Positions 29,866-39,554 are shown, numbered from the stretch's first letter. The stretch is 64,000 bases of DNA from an uncultured Eubacteriales bacterium (GCA_949294555.1 CASFHP010000005.1:1-64000); one strand, 5' to 3'. Notes: a model not told the origin generated them from the sequence alone. Numbers and translations are program-made.

Positions 29866-30223
29866 TTGGTGGAGATGAGGAGAGTCGAACTCCTGTCCAT
29901 AATACCTTCCAAATAAATTTCTACAAGTTTAGTTTATTTTTTATATTCATCTAACTCACACCAATAAACAGGTTTAAATTAGATATAGCTTTTAAAATCC
30001 CCACTACTTCCAAAGCAAAAGTAGCTTTGTTTCCTACTAATATGACACTTTATCTAAATGCGTAGGAACATTTAGGAAAGCGTAGCCGCAACTAGGCAGC
30101 TAAAGCATACTCATTATTATTTTCTGCGTTTATATTTAGTTTTCCGTTTTTTTAAGTGGCCAACGAGAATCCACTACTTGCCATCTATCCTTCTAGTATT
30201 ATGTCGAAACCAAGTACATCCCC
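29866..30223 (-). ncRNA. ssrA: Transfer-messenger RNA (tmRNA)
   Basis: tmRNA rescues stalled ribosomes and tags the product for ClpXP. The 3' end reads GAGTTCGACTCTCCTCATCTC then CACCA, and the 5' end GGGGATG pairs with CATCTCC to make the seven-base acceptor stem. The reading frame at 30092-30127 encodes AENNNEYALAA and then stops; the ending LAA is the usual degradation signal. Length is about 358 nt. CCA is encoded in the DNA. Several pseudoknot stems are visible but were not fully folded. Confidence 0.96.
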
Positions 30224-30235
30224 ATGTACTTATCT

Positions 30236-30264
30236 ATTATACAATATCTTGATGATTTTATCAA
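30236..30264 (-). promoter_or_regulatory. Sigma-A promoter of ssrA
   Basis: Minus strand: TTGATA (30259-30264), 17 bp, TATAAT (30236-30241), with the mature tmRNA end 12 bp beyond the -10 box. Confidence 0.85.
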
Positions 30265-30365
30265 TAAGTAATTTTTGTAAATGATACTTTATATTTTTCA
30301 TATATTAATAAAAACACAAAATCTTGTAGTTTTATTACTACAAGACTTTATCGTATATCCGTACT

Positions 30366-31091
30366 TTAAAATAAATTTGGAAATTGTCTTACAATACCAT
30401 TTACAAAAAATTGAGACATTTTCAAAATTTCTTTTTGCACCATATCATAACTATTGATATCTGCCATATAATTTCCTTGTAACCTGTTATTTACCTCATT
30501 TGTTGTAAGACGTAAATGTTCATATAACATGTTTCGAATTTCTTCTTTTGGATAAAATGGATTTATACTACTAAACGCCTCCGCCATTTCATCCGCATTC
30601 TGATACCATTTTGTATTTAACTTTGTTGCTTCTTCTTGATTTTTATTTTTTAGTGCAACAATTAAATCTTTACCAATACTTAAATGTTCTGTTAGTAATT
30701 GTTGAATTTTATTTGCTACTACAATTCCATAATATCTTCTAAAAACATCTGCTATATCTTTCGGGTTTCGTAACAAACGTGCTTGTGTTGCATCTAAATC
30801 ATTCAAGTTTTCAGCAATGCTGATTAAAAGCATTCGTGTCCACATGATATGTTGTTCCCAAACTAAATTCATTTGTTGTAACAATTGAACTTGATTCATA
30901 CTTACCCAATAACTTGTATTTTGTGCGTTATCGGGGTAAATATAAATTTGTTGACCTACTCGTAAATCATATGGATTTAATGCCATATTGGTGTCTATTA
31001 TGTTCTGTACTGTTGTTCCATATTGTAATGCTAAATTATACAACGTATCTCCTGGTCGTATTGTATGCAAAATTAGGTTCATTTCATTCAT
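30366..31091 (-). CDS. LysM-domain protein
   Basis: 241 residues. One LysM module (about residues 7-52: HTIRPGDTLYNLALQYGTT ... LRVGQQIYIYP) binds GlcNAc-containing polymers such as peptidoglycan. The remainder is all-helical with no motif I can name. There is no signal peptide, so it may act inside the cell or on spores, where signal-less LysM proteins are common. It is divergent from the M14 peptidase at 31261, another wall-active protein, with 170 bp between them. Confidence 0.82.
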   Translation of the reverse strand: MNEMNLILHTIRPGDTLYNLALQYGTTVQNIIDTNMALNPYDLRVGQQIYIYPDNAQNTSYWVSMNQVQLLQQMNLVWEQHIMWTRMLLISIAENLNDLDATQARLLRNPKDIADVFRRYYGIVVANKIQQLLTEHLSIGKDLIVALKNKNQEEATKLNTKWYQNADEMAEAFSSINPFYPKEEIRNMLYEHLRLTTNEVNNRLQGNYMADINSYDMVQKEILKMSQFFVNGIVRQFPNLF

Positions 31092-31260
31092 AATTTTATC
31101 TCCTCCTAATTATAGGATATTAGAAAAAACTCAATTTGTTTACTTGTACAATTTAACTTTTTATCATTCCAAATTTTATATAGCTTCTTCATAAAGTAGT
31201 TAAATAATTTTGTTTTAACAAATATTAGAAAATTTCATATCATATTGATAGGTGATGAAA

Positions 31261-32178
31261 ATGAATATTATTCCTACAAATGTCTTGTATAATTCATATT
31301 TATTAAGACAAAATTTGATTTTATTAAATCATATATATCCTTTTTTAAATATCCAAGTTGTTGGAAATAGTGTATTAGGAAAACCTATATATGTTGTTAA
31401 ATTAGGAAAAGGTGCTAACAAAGTTTTCTATTCTGGCTCTATTCATGCCAATGAATGGATTACTTCTGTTTTATTAATGAAGTTTATCGAAAATTATTGC
31501 GACGCTTATCTTTCTGATGGCTCTCTCTATGGATATTCTGTTAGAAATCTTTTTAATAGTACTTCTATTTATATTATGCCAATGGTAAATCCTGATGGTG
31601 TTGATTTAGTTAATGGCTACATAAATCAAAATTCTACTGCTTATCGAAATGCTGTTACAATTAGCAGTCGTTTTCCTGATATTCCTTTTCCTTCTGGTTG
31701 GAAAGCCAATATCAATGGTGTGGATTTAAACTTACAATTTCCAGCTGGTTGGGAACAAGCTAAAGAAATCAAATATACACAAGGATTTAATCAGCCTGCA
31801 CCCCGTGATTTTGTTGGTTTTGGTCCTTTAACAGAACCTGAATCTTTAGCCATTTATAATTTTACTTTAATGCATGATTTCAAACTAGTTCTTGCCTATC
31901 ATACCCAAGGGCAAGAAATTTATTGGCAGTTCCAAAATTTTAATCCACCAAACAGTTTAGAAATTGGTCAAAAATTAGCCGAAGCTAGTGGTTATAGGCT
32001 TGCTGAAACACCTTATAATTCTAGTTTTGCAGGATACAAAGATTGGTTTATTCAAAATTATAATCGCCCTGGATATACGATTGAAGCTGGCATTGGAGAA
32101 AATCCTCTTCCAATTTCACAGTTTAATGAGATTTATAATGATAATATTGGTATTTTAATATTAAGTGCTGTTTTATAA
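31261..32178 (+). CDS. M14-family zinc carboxypeptidase
   Basis: 305 residues from ATG 31261, with AGGTG six bases before it; GTG 31252 would overlap that site. Zinc ligands are HxxE in SIHANEW (about residue 66), the later His in LAYHTQGQ (about 219), and the catalytic Glu in YTIEAGIGE (about 280). The block GVDLNLQFPAGW is also typical. Close relatives cut gamma-D-Glu-diaminopimelate bonds in peptidoglycan peptides, often in spore formers. There is no signal peptide. It is convergent with the LPxAG surface gene. Confidence 0.88.
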   Translation: MNIIPTNVLYNSYLLRQNLILLNHIYPFLNIQVVGNSVLGKPIYVVKLGKGANKVFYSGSIHANEWITSVLLMKFIENYCDAYLSDGSLYGYSVRNLFNSTSIYIMPMVNPDGVDLVNGYINQNSTAYRNAVTISSRFPDIPFPSGWKANINGVDLNLQFPAGWEQAKEIKYTQGFNQPAPRDFVGFGPLTEPESLAIYNFTLMHDFKLVLAYHTQGQEIYWQFQNFNPPNSLEIGQKLAEASGYRLAETPYNSSFAGYKDWFIQNYNRPGYTIEAGIGENPLPISQFNEIYNDNIGILILSAVL

Positions 32179-32205
32179 GAAGACAAATTTTATTATATTC
32201 TGTAC

Positions 32206-32247
32206 AAAAAAATACTAAGTTACCATTTTTTAGCACTTAGTATTTTC
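32206..32247. terminator. Bidirectional terminator between convergent genes
   Basis: AATACTAAGT, a 15-nt loop, ACTTAGTATT, with A-run before and T-run after. Confidence 0.85.
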
Positions 32248-32258
32248 TTTTTATTATT

Positions 32259-34625
32259 TTAATGTTTATCAATATTTCTGTATCTTAAGAATTTGTAAGC
32301 TGATACTAATACAATTCCAATTGCTCCAATACCTATACCTATGAATAAATGATTATTTCCTGCAGCTGGTAATTTTGTTTGAGCAAGTGATGAATATTGT
32401 TGATTTCCACTTGTAGATGTTTGTCCATTATTTAAATTTAAGTTATTATTTAAATCATCTAAACCATTTATTAATTGATCTGGATCTTCTAATTGATCTT
32501 GCCATTGATCTTGTATTTGGTCATCATTTGGATTTTGTGAATCTGGATCTTCTGTTCCTGGATTTTCTGGGTCTGGGTCTTCTGTTCCTGGATTTTCTGG
32601 GTCTGGGTCTTCTGTTCCTGGATTCTCTGGGTCTGGATTTTCAGGATCTGGATTCTCTGGGTCTGGGTTTTCAGGGTCAGGATCTGGAATTTCTTCTGTT
32701 CCATCTGTTATTTTCCATAATTGTGTTCCATAGAATGGATTTGCTGTTCCTACAAATAGTCCGTAATCAGTTGCCATAATTGATCTTCCACCATAATTAT
32801 ATCTATCATTAAATCCACTATCTGTCACTAGTTCAAAGTTTTCTCCATCTGCTGATTTTAAAAGGTCAAATCCCCATGTGTCATTATCTATGGTTTTTGC
32901 AATGTAAGAATACATTCTTAAGCCTTCCCAATCCACACTATTATATAAGTCTTGGAATTCTGCTCCTGCCATTTCTAGCAAATCACTATGTTCTGTTCCG
33001 AAATCTGCCATTTGATTAATTTCATTTTCATATTTTATAACAAAGTCATAAAATAATTTGCTATCGTCTGCTACTGTTTTATATTCTTCAAGCAATCCTT
33101 GAAGACTTACAAGTATTTCTCTAATTTCATCAATTCCTTCAATTGAACCACCAACAGTATCGATCATAGATAGTAACTCATCTATTTTTCCATTTAAATC
33201 ATCTATTTCTTCTTCTGTTAAGTCTACAAAATAGGTTCCTTTAAGATTTGTTATATAATTATAAATAACTGCTGAATCCATTGTTGTGATAAATAATTCA
33301 TCATGATAAACATCTGCTCTCCATATATATTCTATACAATTATCTTGCATGTATTGAGAATATCCTTCAACTTCATTGAATTTTCCTGTTTCTTCATCAT
33401 AACACCATAATCTTTGTGGATGTTGTAATGTCGTGTACATCGTTTTTAAATAGTCACTTGGTTTTACATCTTGTTGTGCAAGTTCTGATACTAATCCTGT
33501 TAAAGCTGCAACTTCTGCCATAATTGTATTATCAAAGTCAAATAAATATAATTTTCCATTAAATGCTATTGGTGTTCCTGAAGTTGAAAGTAATCCAGCT
33601 TCGTCTGCTCCTGCATATCCATCAGGACTATCTGCTAATCCTATATTATTTATACCATTATTTTTTCCAATAACTTCTTCCCAATACCATCCATATTCAT
33701 TTGCTGGTTCATCACCTTCTGCTGGATGTCCTCTAAACATAACAACACCAACTGTATTTGGAATTGTTGCATATACATATCCATTATATGTACACATATC
33801 CCATATTGGGCTTGCTACACTATTAAATACAGCTGTATCTGTAGCATAATCTTTAAAATCTTTATAATCTGCAATTCTATCCCATTTTGTATCATCATTT
33901 GCATCTTTTTTTAGGATTGCTAATTTTTGACAATTCTCATCACCTTCTGCAAGTTCTATTCTTGCATCTACACCTCCGAATAATAATGAATTGTCATAAA
34001 CACAAGATGCTCTTAAACTGGTTCCATTTGAAGATGTAAAGGCAATCGTCATATCATCATTTTCGTCAATTTTATATATATAATTGTCTGCTTCAGCAAC
34101 AGATGAATATGAAGCAAAATATAAGTTTCCTTCAAATTCTGTTGCCATTCTGAATGCCACACCTGCTTCAGCTGTGTAGATTTTCTCTATTTCTCCAGTT
34201 ACCATATCACATTTAAAAATTTCTCCACCATCTTGTGTAGTAGGTCTTGGAATTTCATTATTTGTCATCGAATTGATTAATCCCCATGCAACATCTTCTG
34301 TTATACCTGCTGAAGTCATTGCGGTAACAAAAGCATTTGCCACATTTCCAATAACATTTCTATTCGTTCCTATATATAAATATTGTCCTCTCGCTGCCAT
34401 CGCCCAAGAATAACTTGTCTCACGATCTCCACCATCTACTAGTCCATCTGCTTCTCCTTCTCCCGCATTAGGATTTGAGATCTTTTCTACATTTAATTCC
34501 TTTGTACTTGTACTTACTGTATATGCATCACTAACATATACATTTAAATTAACAGCTAACATTGTTAAAATAACAATTACTGACAAGATAATTTTTAACT
34601 TTTGTTTTCTCTTAAAATTCTTCAT
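32259..34625 (-). CDS. Sortase-type cell-wall surface protein (LPAAG)
   Basis: 788 residues. A signal peptide (basic MKNFKRKQKLK then hydrophobic, about residues 1-34) starts the protein. The large body is beta-rich with repeated WxYD/LYxG blades, reminiscent of a beta-propeller, and contains a helical insert at about 450-560. A Pro/Glu/Asp repeat region follows (PDPENPDPENP, PGTEDPDPENP units, about 645-705). The end is LPAAG, a membrane helix and an Arg/Lys tail: a variant sortase signal. It should be covalently anchored to peptidoglycan. Ligand or role unknown. No sortase gene lies in the window. Confidence 0.85.
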   Translation of the reverse strand: MKNFKRKQKLKIILSVIVILTMLAVNLNVYVSDAYTVSTSTKELNVEKISNPNAGEGEADGLVDGGDRETSYSWAMAARGQYLYIGTNRNVIGNVANAFVTAMTSAGITEDVAWGLINSMTNNEIPRPTTQDGGEIFKCDMVTGEIEKIYTAEAGVAFRMATEFEGNLYFASYSSVAEADNYIYKIDENDDMTIAFTSSNGTSLRASCVYDNSLLFGGVDARIELAEGDENCQKLAILKKDANDDTKWDRIADYKDFKDYATDTAVFNSVASPIWDMCTYNGYVYATIPNTVGVVMFRGHPAEGDEPANEYGWYWEEVIGKNNGINNIGLADSPDGYAGADEAGLLSTSGTPIAFNGKLYLFDFDNTIMAEVAALTGLVSELAQQDVKPSDYLKTMYTTLQHPQRLWCYDEETGKFNEVEGYSQYMQDNCIEYIWRADVYHDELFITTMDSAVIYNYITNLKGTYFVDLTEEEIDDLNGKIDELLSMIDTVGGSIEGIDEIREILVSLQGLLEEYKTVADDSKLFYDFVIKYENEINQMADFGTEHSDLLEMAGAEFQDLYNSVDWEGLRMYSYIAKTIDNDTWGFDLLKSADGENFELVTDSGFNDRYNYGGRSIMATDYGLFVGTANPFYGTQLWKITDGTEEIPDPDPENPDPENPDPENPDPENPGTEDPDPENPGTEDPDPENPGTEDPDSQNPNDDQIQDQWQDQLEDPDQLINGLDDLNNNLNLNNGQTSTSGNQQYSSLAQTKLPAAGNNHLFIGIGIGAIGIVLVSAYKFLRYRNIDKH

Positions 34626-34798
34626 ACCCTTTTTCTCCTTTGCACATATTTCGTCATATTTATGATAATATGTTCTTGCAAAATGGTCAAGATATGTTTC
34701 ATATTTGTTATAAAGATTTAATCATATTGTAACAATTTTGCAATATATTTTAATTATATCGTTCTTTTTTTATACAGCATAGACTTGAAAAAATTAGT

Positions 34799-35455
34799 CT
34801 ATTCTTCCTCCATATTTCTAATTACATTTTCTATTCGTTTTAGAAAAGCTTCTTTATCTTGTAATGCTTCAACAAATTTTACCTTTGCATTTTCAAATTC
34901 TTCATCATATAAATATGTTTTTGCATATCCATTTTTTCCATATTTATTATTTAAGTGTTCATAAATTCTATTGATTTGTTCCTCTTTCGTTGTCAACTCT
35001 GGATTATTCTTTTTAAAATATAAATATGTTCTCTTTATACAAATATCTATACTCTTTATGCTTCTATCTGCTGTGCTAACAATTTTTCCATATATACTTC
35101 TAGGCTCATGGTCGCTGGATGCTCTATGGTCTTCAATGGCCTCTTTTATGATTTTGATTTCTTCTTCTGTGAACCACTTTTTTATTTTTTCGTCTTTCAT
35201 AAAGATTTCTGCTGATAATTTTTCATGTATTTTAGGATCAATATAATGTCCTAAATCATGATAGGCTGCGACCGTATATACAATATTTTTGTTTACATCA
35301 TATCCTTTAGCAATCTTTAGACTTCTGTTGATAACTGTATGAATATGCTCAATTCCATGTGCTTTTTCATTTCTATCATATAATGGAAAAATTTCTTTTT
35401 CAATATATTCCTTTAATTCTGGTTTTATTTCATCCTTTTTTGTTTCAATGTTCAT
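34799..35455 (-). CDS. HD-domain phosphohydrolase
   Basis: 218 residues. Metal ligands of the HD family are seen in HGIEHIHTVINRS (about residue 38), AYHDLGHY (the HD pair, about 70), and DHRASSDHEPRS (about 110-120). HD proteins hydrolyse nucleotides or cyclic nucleotides, but the substrate here is unknown. The start has GGAG upstream. A possible 24-codon frame precedes it. Confidence 0.85.
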   Translation of the reverse strand: MNIETKKDEIKPELKEYIEKEIFPLYDRNEKAHGIEHIHTVINRSLKIAKGYDVNKNIVYTVAAYHDLGHYIDPKIHEKLSAEIFMKDEKIKKWFTEEEIKIIKEAIEDHRASSDHEPRSIYGKIVSTADRSIKSIDICIKRTYLYFKKNNPELTTKEEQINRIYEHLNNKYGKNGYAKTYLYDEEFENAKVKFVEALQDKEAFLKRIENVIRNMEEE

Positions 35456-35475
35456 CTTTTTCTCCTCGATTCATT

Positions 35476-35550
35476 TTATTTTTCATTTAATCTTCCATTT
35501 ATAAAATCTTCATCTGTATAGGCAGGTACACTTATAAATAACAATTTCAT
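35476..35550 (-). CDS. Possible 24-residue peptide upstream of the HD gene
   Basis: An ATG at 35548-35550 opens MKLLFISVPAYTDEDFINGR and ends four residues later. It stops 21 bp before the HD-domain gene, so it could be a leader peptide. A purine-rich stretch precedes the ATG, but no perfect ribosome site does. Evidence is weak. Confidence 0.3.
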   Translation of the reverse strand: MKLLFISVPAYTDEDFINGRLNEK

Positions 35551-35614
35551 TTTTCATCACTTCCTTTCCCCATAAATATATCATATATTTTTTTTTCACA
35601 CAACAACAAAAAAT

Positions 35615-35637
35615 AAGAAGTTCAAATTGAACTTCTT
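35615..35637 (-). terminator. Terminator after fhs
   Basis: Perfect palindrome AAGAAGTTCAA/TTGAACTTCTT followed on the minus strand by TATTTTTT. It touches the fhs stop codon. Confidence 0.9.
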
Positions 35638-37298
35638 TAAAAAATCCCTACAATTTCTCCATTTTCATCTATATCAATACTTTCTGCTGCTGGTACTCTA
35701 GGTAATCCTGGCATTGTCATAATTTTTCCTGCCAATGCTACAATAAAGCCTGCTCCAGTTTTTAATTCTATATCTCTTATAGTTATATTGTATTCATCTT
35801 TACACTCTAAATTTTTAGGGTCATCTGAGAAAGAATATTGTGTTTTTGCAATACATACTGGAAGATTTGCATATCCTAATTTTTCTATTCTTTCCATTTC
35901 TTTTTGTGCTTTTTCTTCAAATACAACACCTTTTGCTCCATAAATCTTTGTTGCTACTTTTTCTATTTTTTCTTTAATTCCTTCATTTAGTTCATACATA
36001 TATTGGAAGTTTTCTTCTTTTTCTGTTAAGCTTACTAATTTTTGAGCAATGTCGATAGCACCTTCTCCACCTTTTGCCCAACCTTCTACTAAACTTAATT
36101 CTACGCCTTTTTCTTCCAAATGTTTTCTTAAGCATTCAATTTCTGCTTCTGTATCAGAATTAAATCGATTTATGGCTACAATGACATTTAATCCAAATTT
36201 GTCTTTGATATTAGATACATGTCTAAATAGATTGTCCATTCCTTTTTCAAGACCTTCTATATTTTCTTCTTGAATTTTGTCTTTTTCAATTCCGCCATGG
36301 TATTTTAATGCTTTGATGGTTGCTACTATAACCACTGCATCTGGTTTAATTCCTGCTTTTCTACATTTTATATCTAAGAATTTTTCTGCTCCTAAATCTG
36401 CTCCAAATCCTGCTTCTGTAACTGTATAGTCCGCTAATTTTAATGCTAATTTTGTTGCAGCAATACTGTTACATCCATGTGCAATATTGGCAAATGGTCC
36501 TCCATGGATAATTGCTGGTGTATGTTCTAATGTTTGTACTAAATTTGGTTTAATCGCATCTTTTAATAATACTGCCATTGCCCCTTGTGCATTTAGGTCT
36601 TTTGCATAAATTGGTTTATCTTCTTCATTATATCCAATTAAGATGTTTCCTAGTTTTTCTTTTAAGTCTTTGATATTTTCTGATAAGCATAGTACTGCCA
36701 TAATTTCAGAAGCTACTGTTATATCAAATTTATCTCTTCTTGGAACAATTTTGTTTTCTCCTGAAAGGCCAGTTTCTACCACTCTCAATTGTCTATCATT
36801 TAAGTCTACACATCTTTTCCAAACCACTTCTTTAAATTTTAATTCATTTCCAAAATAGATATGGTTATCTATTAAACTTGCTAATAGATTGTTAGCAGCT
36901 GTAATAGCATGAATGTCTCCTGTAAAGTGTAAGTTGATATCTTCCATTGGAGCAACTTGTACATGTCCTCCACCTGTTGCACCACCTTTAATTCCAAATA
37001 CAGGTCCTAGAGATGGTTCTCTTAATGCTAAAATAGATTTTTTGTTAATTTTTCTTAATCCATCAGCAATTGCAATAGACATGGTTGTTTTTCCTTCTCC
37101 TAATGGTGTTGGACTTATGGCTGTTACTAAAATTAATTTTCCATTTTTTCTATCCTTTATTTTTTCATATAATTCTGAAGAAAATTTTGCTTTATATTTT
37201 CCATATAATTCTAAATCCTCTTCTTCTACATCAACTTTTTTTGCCACATCTACAATATTGTCTAATTTTGTATTTCTTGCAATTTCAATATCTGTCAT
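35637..37298 (-). CDS. fhs: Formate--tetrahydrofolate ligase
   Basis: 553 residues. It makes 10-formyl-THF from formate, THF and ATP. The ATP loop is in TPLGEGKTT (about residues 66-74). Other family blocks are REPSLGPVFGIKGGATGGG, LHFTGDIHAITAANNLLAS, and the ending TMPGLPRVPAAE. Length is normal. The ATG at 37298 is preceded by AGAAAGGAATG; GTG 37307 overlaps it. It supplies C1 units for purines and for Met-tRNA formylation (fmt at 43787), and in acetogens serves the Wood-Ljungdahl route. Confidence 0.97.
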   Translation of the reverse strand: MTDIEIARNTKLDNIVDVAKKVDVEEEDLELYGKYKAKFSSELYEKIKDRKNGKLILVTAISPTPLGEGKTTMSIAIADGLRKINKKSILALREPSLGPVFGIKGGATGGGHVQVAPMEDINLHFTGDIHAITAANNLLASLIDNHIYFGNELKFKEVVWKRCVDLNDRQLRVVETGLSGENKIVPRRDKFDITVASEIMAVLCLSENIKDLKEKLGNILIGYNEEDKPIYAKDLNAQGAMAVLLKDAIKPNLVQTLEHTPAIIHGGPFANIAHGCNSIAATKLALKLADYTVTEAGFGADLGAEKFLDIKCRKAGIKPDAVVIVATIKALKYHGGIEKDKIQEENIEGLEKGMDNLFRHVSNIKDKFGLNVIVAINRFNSDTEAEIECLRKHLEEKGVELSLVEGWAKGGEGAIDIAQKLVSLTEKEENFQYMYELNEGIKEKIEKVATKIYGAKGVVFEEKAQKEMERIEKLGYANLPVCIAKTQYSFSDDPKNLECKDEYNITIRDIELKTGAGFIVALAGKIMTMPGLPRVPAAESIDIDENGEIVGIF

Positions 37299-37334
37299 TT
37301 TTTTCACATTCCTTTCTGGGATAACCTTAATTTT

Positions 37335-37781
37335 TTACTCTCCTCTTCCTTTGGGTACAGGAGGATTATTCTCATCTTTTGATTTTAATCGTTTTTGCAA
37401 ATTTAGAATTTCTTCTATTGATATTCCTGTTTGTTTTGCTGTTTCTAATACCCCCTTTCCACTGTTTAACATGCTAGTTGCTTCTCTTTTTCTTTTTACA
37501 TTTTCTATTTGACTTATTGCTGTTAGTAATTTCTCTTTTGTCTCCTTTGTATATTCTCCATTATTATCCATACTACAAATAGTTAGCATATCAATTGCTT
37601 CTTGAAGTTCATTAAATCGAATACATGCATTTGCATAAATGATTGCATAATTATATGTATTTACTAAACTGACTGCTTTTTTCATATCTGCTAATTCTTC
37701 TTTTTTTAAGGTGCCTTCTTTTAATTTTTCCCTACACTGTTTCATATATTCTCTCGCTTTTTTTTCATTACCTTCATTCAT
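37335..37781 (-). CDS. Hypothetical helical protein, 148 residues
   Basis: Not recognised. It is all-helical and charged, beginning MNEGNEKKAREYMKQCREK, with tetratricopeptide-like amphipathic helices in the middle and a small HTH-like segment near the end (GVLETAKQTGISIEEIL). It directly follows the seven-HTH protein with only a duplicated 40-bp sequence between them, so it is probably its partner or was once its C-terminal part. Confidence 0.6.
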   Translation of the reverse strand: MNEGNEKKAREYMKQCREKLKEGTLKKEELADMKKAVSLVNTYNYAIIYANACIRFNELQEAIDMLTICSMDNNGEYTKETKEKLLTAISQIENVKRKREATSMLNSGKGVLETAKQTGISIEEILNLQKRLKSKDENNPPVPKGRGE

Positions 37782-37800
37782 TTTTGGCTTCTTATTTCTA

Positions 37801-37880
37801 TTTCCGATTTGTTAATTCTTTTGCACTTTCAATTTCTCCATTTCCGATTTGTTAATTTTTCTGCACTTTCAAGTTCTCCT
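37801..37880. repeat. Two tandem 40-bp copies at the 3' end of the HTH gene
   Basis: TTTCCGATTTGTTAATT and the following 23 bases occur twice with a few mismatches. The inner copy is the last codons of the HTH protein (ESAEKLTNRK); the outer copy would encode the same ending in another frame. Confidence 0.8.
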
Positions 37881-39064
37881 TTTCCTCTTACAATCCCATG
37901 CTTCTTAATTTCTCTATTAATAGTTGCAGTTGACACCCCTAGTTCATTTGCTATTTCTGTATATGTTTTTCCTTCTATATATAATTCTTTTACCCTTTCT
38001 TTTGTTTTTTCTCTTATTTCTTGTTGTTTGATTTTCTTTTCTGGTAATTTTGGGATTTTTCCTTCTTTCTTTAATTCTTTTATATTATTTGACACAGTTG
38101 GTTGTGATACATGTAATTCTTTCGCTATTTCCATTTGTGTTTTTCCTGCTTCATATAATAATTTTATTTGTTCTTTTCTTCTATTTGTTCTTGGTATGTG
38201 CCTTTTTTTACTTTTTCGTAGTTCTTCTATCAAAATTCCTTCTTTTTTTAACTGTTTTATATTATTTGACACAGTTGGTTGTGATACATGCAATTCTTTC
38301 GCTATTTCCGTTTGTGTTTTTCCTAATTCATATAAATTCTGGATTTGTTTTTTTCTTACCTCTACTTTATCTTTCCTTCTTTCTCGTTGTTTTATACTTT
38401 TCATGCGTGTTTGTCCATCATCTATTTTGCCTTCTCTTCTTAGAAAATTTATATCACGTTCAATTGTTATAGGAGATACACCTAGTTCATCAGCTATCTC
38501 TTTTTGTGTTTTATCAATATATAATTTTTCAACTTTTTTTCGTCTTTCTTCTATTTTTTGACTTGTTGGTATTTTTTGTGTTCCTTCTTGTTCTTCTAAA
38601 TATAGTATATCTTTTCTTAGTGTTGTAAGAGATATGCCTAATTCCTGTGCTATTTCTTTTCGTGTTCTACCATTATTATTTAATAATATTTTTACTTTTT
38701 TTCGCCTTTCTTCTATTCTTTGATTTGTTAGTATTTTTTGTGTTCCTTCTTGCCCTTCTAAATATAGTATATCTTTTCCTACTATTGTAACAGATATGCC
38801 TAATTCTTGTGCTATTTCTTCTCTTGTTCTATCATTATTATTTAATAATATTTCTACTTTTTTTCTTCTTTCTCTGATTCTTGCTTCTTCATTTCTGGTT
38901 TTTATTTCTTTTTTAGTAAAAATTTTTCCTTCTTCTCTCAACTTTCGTAAATAATTTCTTGTATCTGCTAAAGATAAATTCAACTCTTTTGCAATTTTCC
39001 CATGCGTTTTACCCTCTTCATATAATCTTTTTATCTGCTCTTCTATTTCTTCCATTTCTTTCAC
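37829..39064 (-). CDS. Protein with seven tandem helix-turn-helix units
   Basis: 411 residues made of seven HTH units of about 50-60 residues each. Each has a core such as KTQTEIAKELHVSQPTVSNNI, RTREEIAQELGISVTIVGK or KTYTEIANELGVSTATINRE, joined by Lys/Arg/Glu-rich helical linkers containing RRKKVEILL or RKKQIQNLY. The units resemble the DNA-binding part of resolvase- or sigma-70-like HTHs, and no catalytic domain is attached. Units 5 and 6 are nearly identical. It may bind repeated DNA sites or bridge DNA. The target is unknown. Ordinary genes surround it (fhs, a PAP2-like gene). Confidence 0.8.
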   Translation of the reverse strand: MKEMEEIEEQIKRLYEEGKTHGKIAKELNLSLADTRNYLRKLREEGKIFTKKEIKTRNEEARIRERRKKVEILLNNNDRTREEIAQELGISVTIVGKDILYLEGQEGTQKILTNQRIEERRKKVKILLNNNGRTRKEIAQELGISLTTLRKDILYLEEQEGTQKIPTSQKIEERRKKVEKLYIDKTQKEIADELGVSPITIERDINFLRREGKIDDGQTRMKSIKQRERRKDKVEVRKKQIQNLYELGKTQTEIAKELHVSQPTVSNNIKQLKKEGILIEELRKSKKRHIPRTNRRKEQIKLLYEAGKTQMEIAKELHVSQPTVSNNIKELKKEGKIPKLPEKKIKQQEIREKTKERVKELYIEGKTYTEIANELGVSTATINREIKKHGIVRGKGELESAEKLTNRKWRN

Positions 39065-39081
39065 ATCCTATAATTTATATC

Positions 39082-39522
39082 CTACACAATTAAACCTGCA
39101 ACAATTCCTATCAATGCTCCAACAAGCACTTGAAAAGGTGTATGTCCTAAAACTTCCACCAATTTTTCTGATACTTGCAAACCTGTAAGTCCTGGTGTTT
39201 CCACTAATTTATTTAATAATGCTGCTTGTTTACCTGCTGCTCTTCTAACCCCACAAGCATCATACATAACGACAAATGCTACGATAAAAGATAGTGCAAA
39301 TATAGCCGTATCAACACCTTCATATTTTCCAATTAATGTTGCCACACTTGTCACAACTGCTGAATGAGAACTTGGCATTCCACCAGCACCTAAAATTCTT
39401 TTAAAATTAAATTTTTTCGTTTTTACTAAATCATATAATAATTTAAATAATTGTATAAAAAACCATAATAAAAATGGTACATATATATATTTATTTTGAA
39501 TAAACGCTAAAAATCCATTCAT
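39082..39522 (-). CDS. Divergent PAP2-family (DUF212/YuiD-like) membrane protein
   Basis: 146 residues with four hydrophobic helices. The motif GGMPSSHSAVVTS (about residue 48) is the DUF212 signature, related to the PSGH motif of acid phosphatases and vanadium haloperoxidases. YDACGVRRAAGKQA follows. It may act on a lipid phosphate, but the activity of the bacterial group is not established. Confidence 0.85.
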   Translation of the reverse strand: MNGFLAFIQNKYIYVPFLLWFFIQLFKLLYDLVKTKKFNFKRILGAGGMPSSHSAVVTSVATLIGKYEGVDTAIFALSFIVAFVVMYDACGVRRAAGKQAALLNKLVETPGLTGLQVSEKLVEVLGHTPFQVLVGALIGIVAGLIV

Positions 39523-39554
39523 TCTTTTGCATAATCCCCCTTACCTTTTCTAAA

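Noticed and set aside
32489..32704. 71-codon minus-strand frame rich in Gln/Thr/Ile
   Set aside because: It is an alternative frame of the Pro/Glu stalk of the surface protein.
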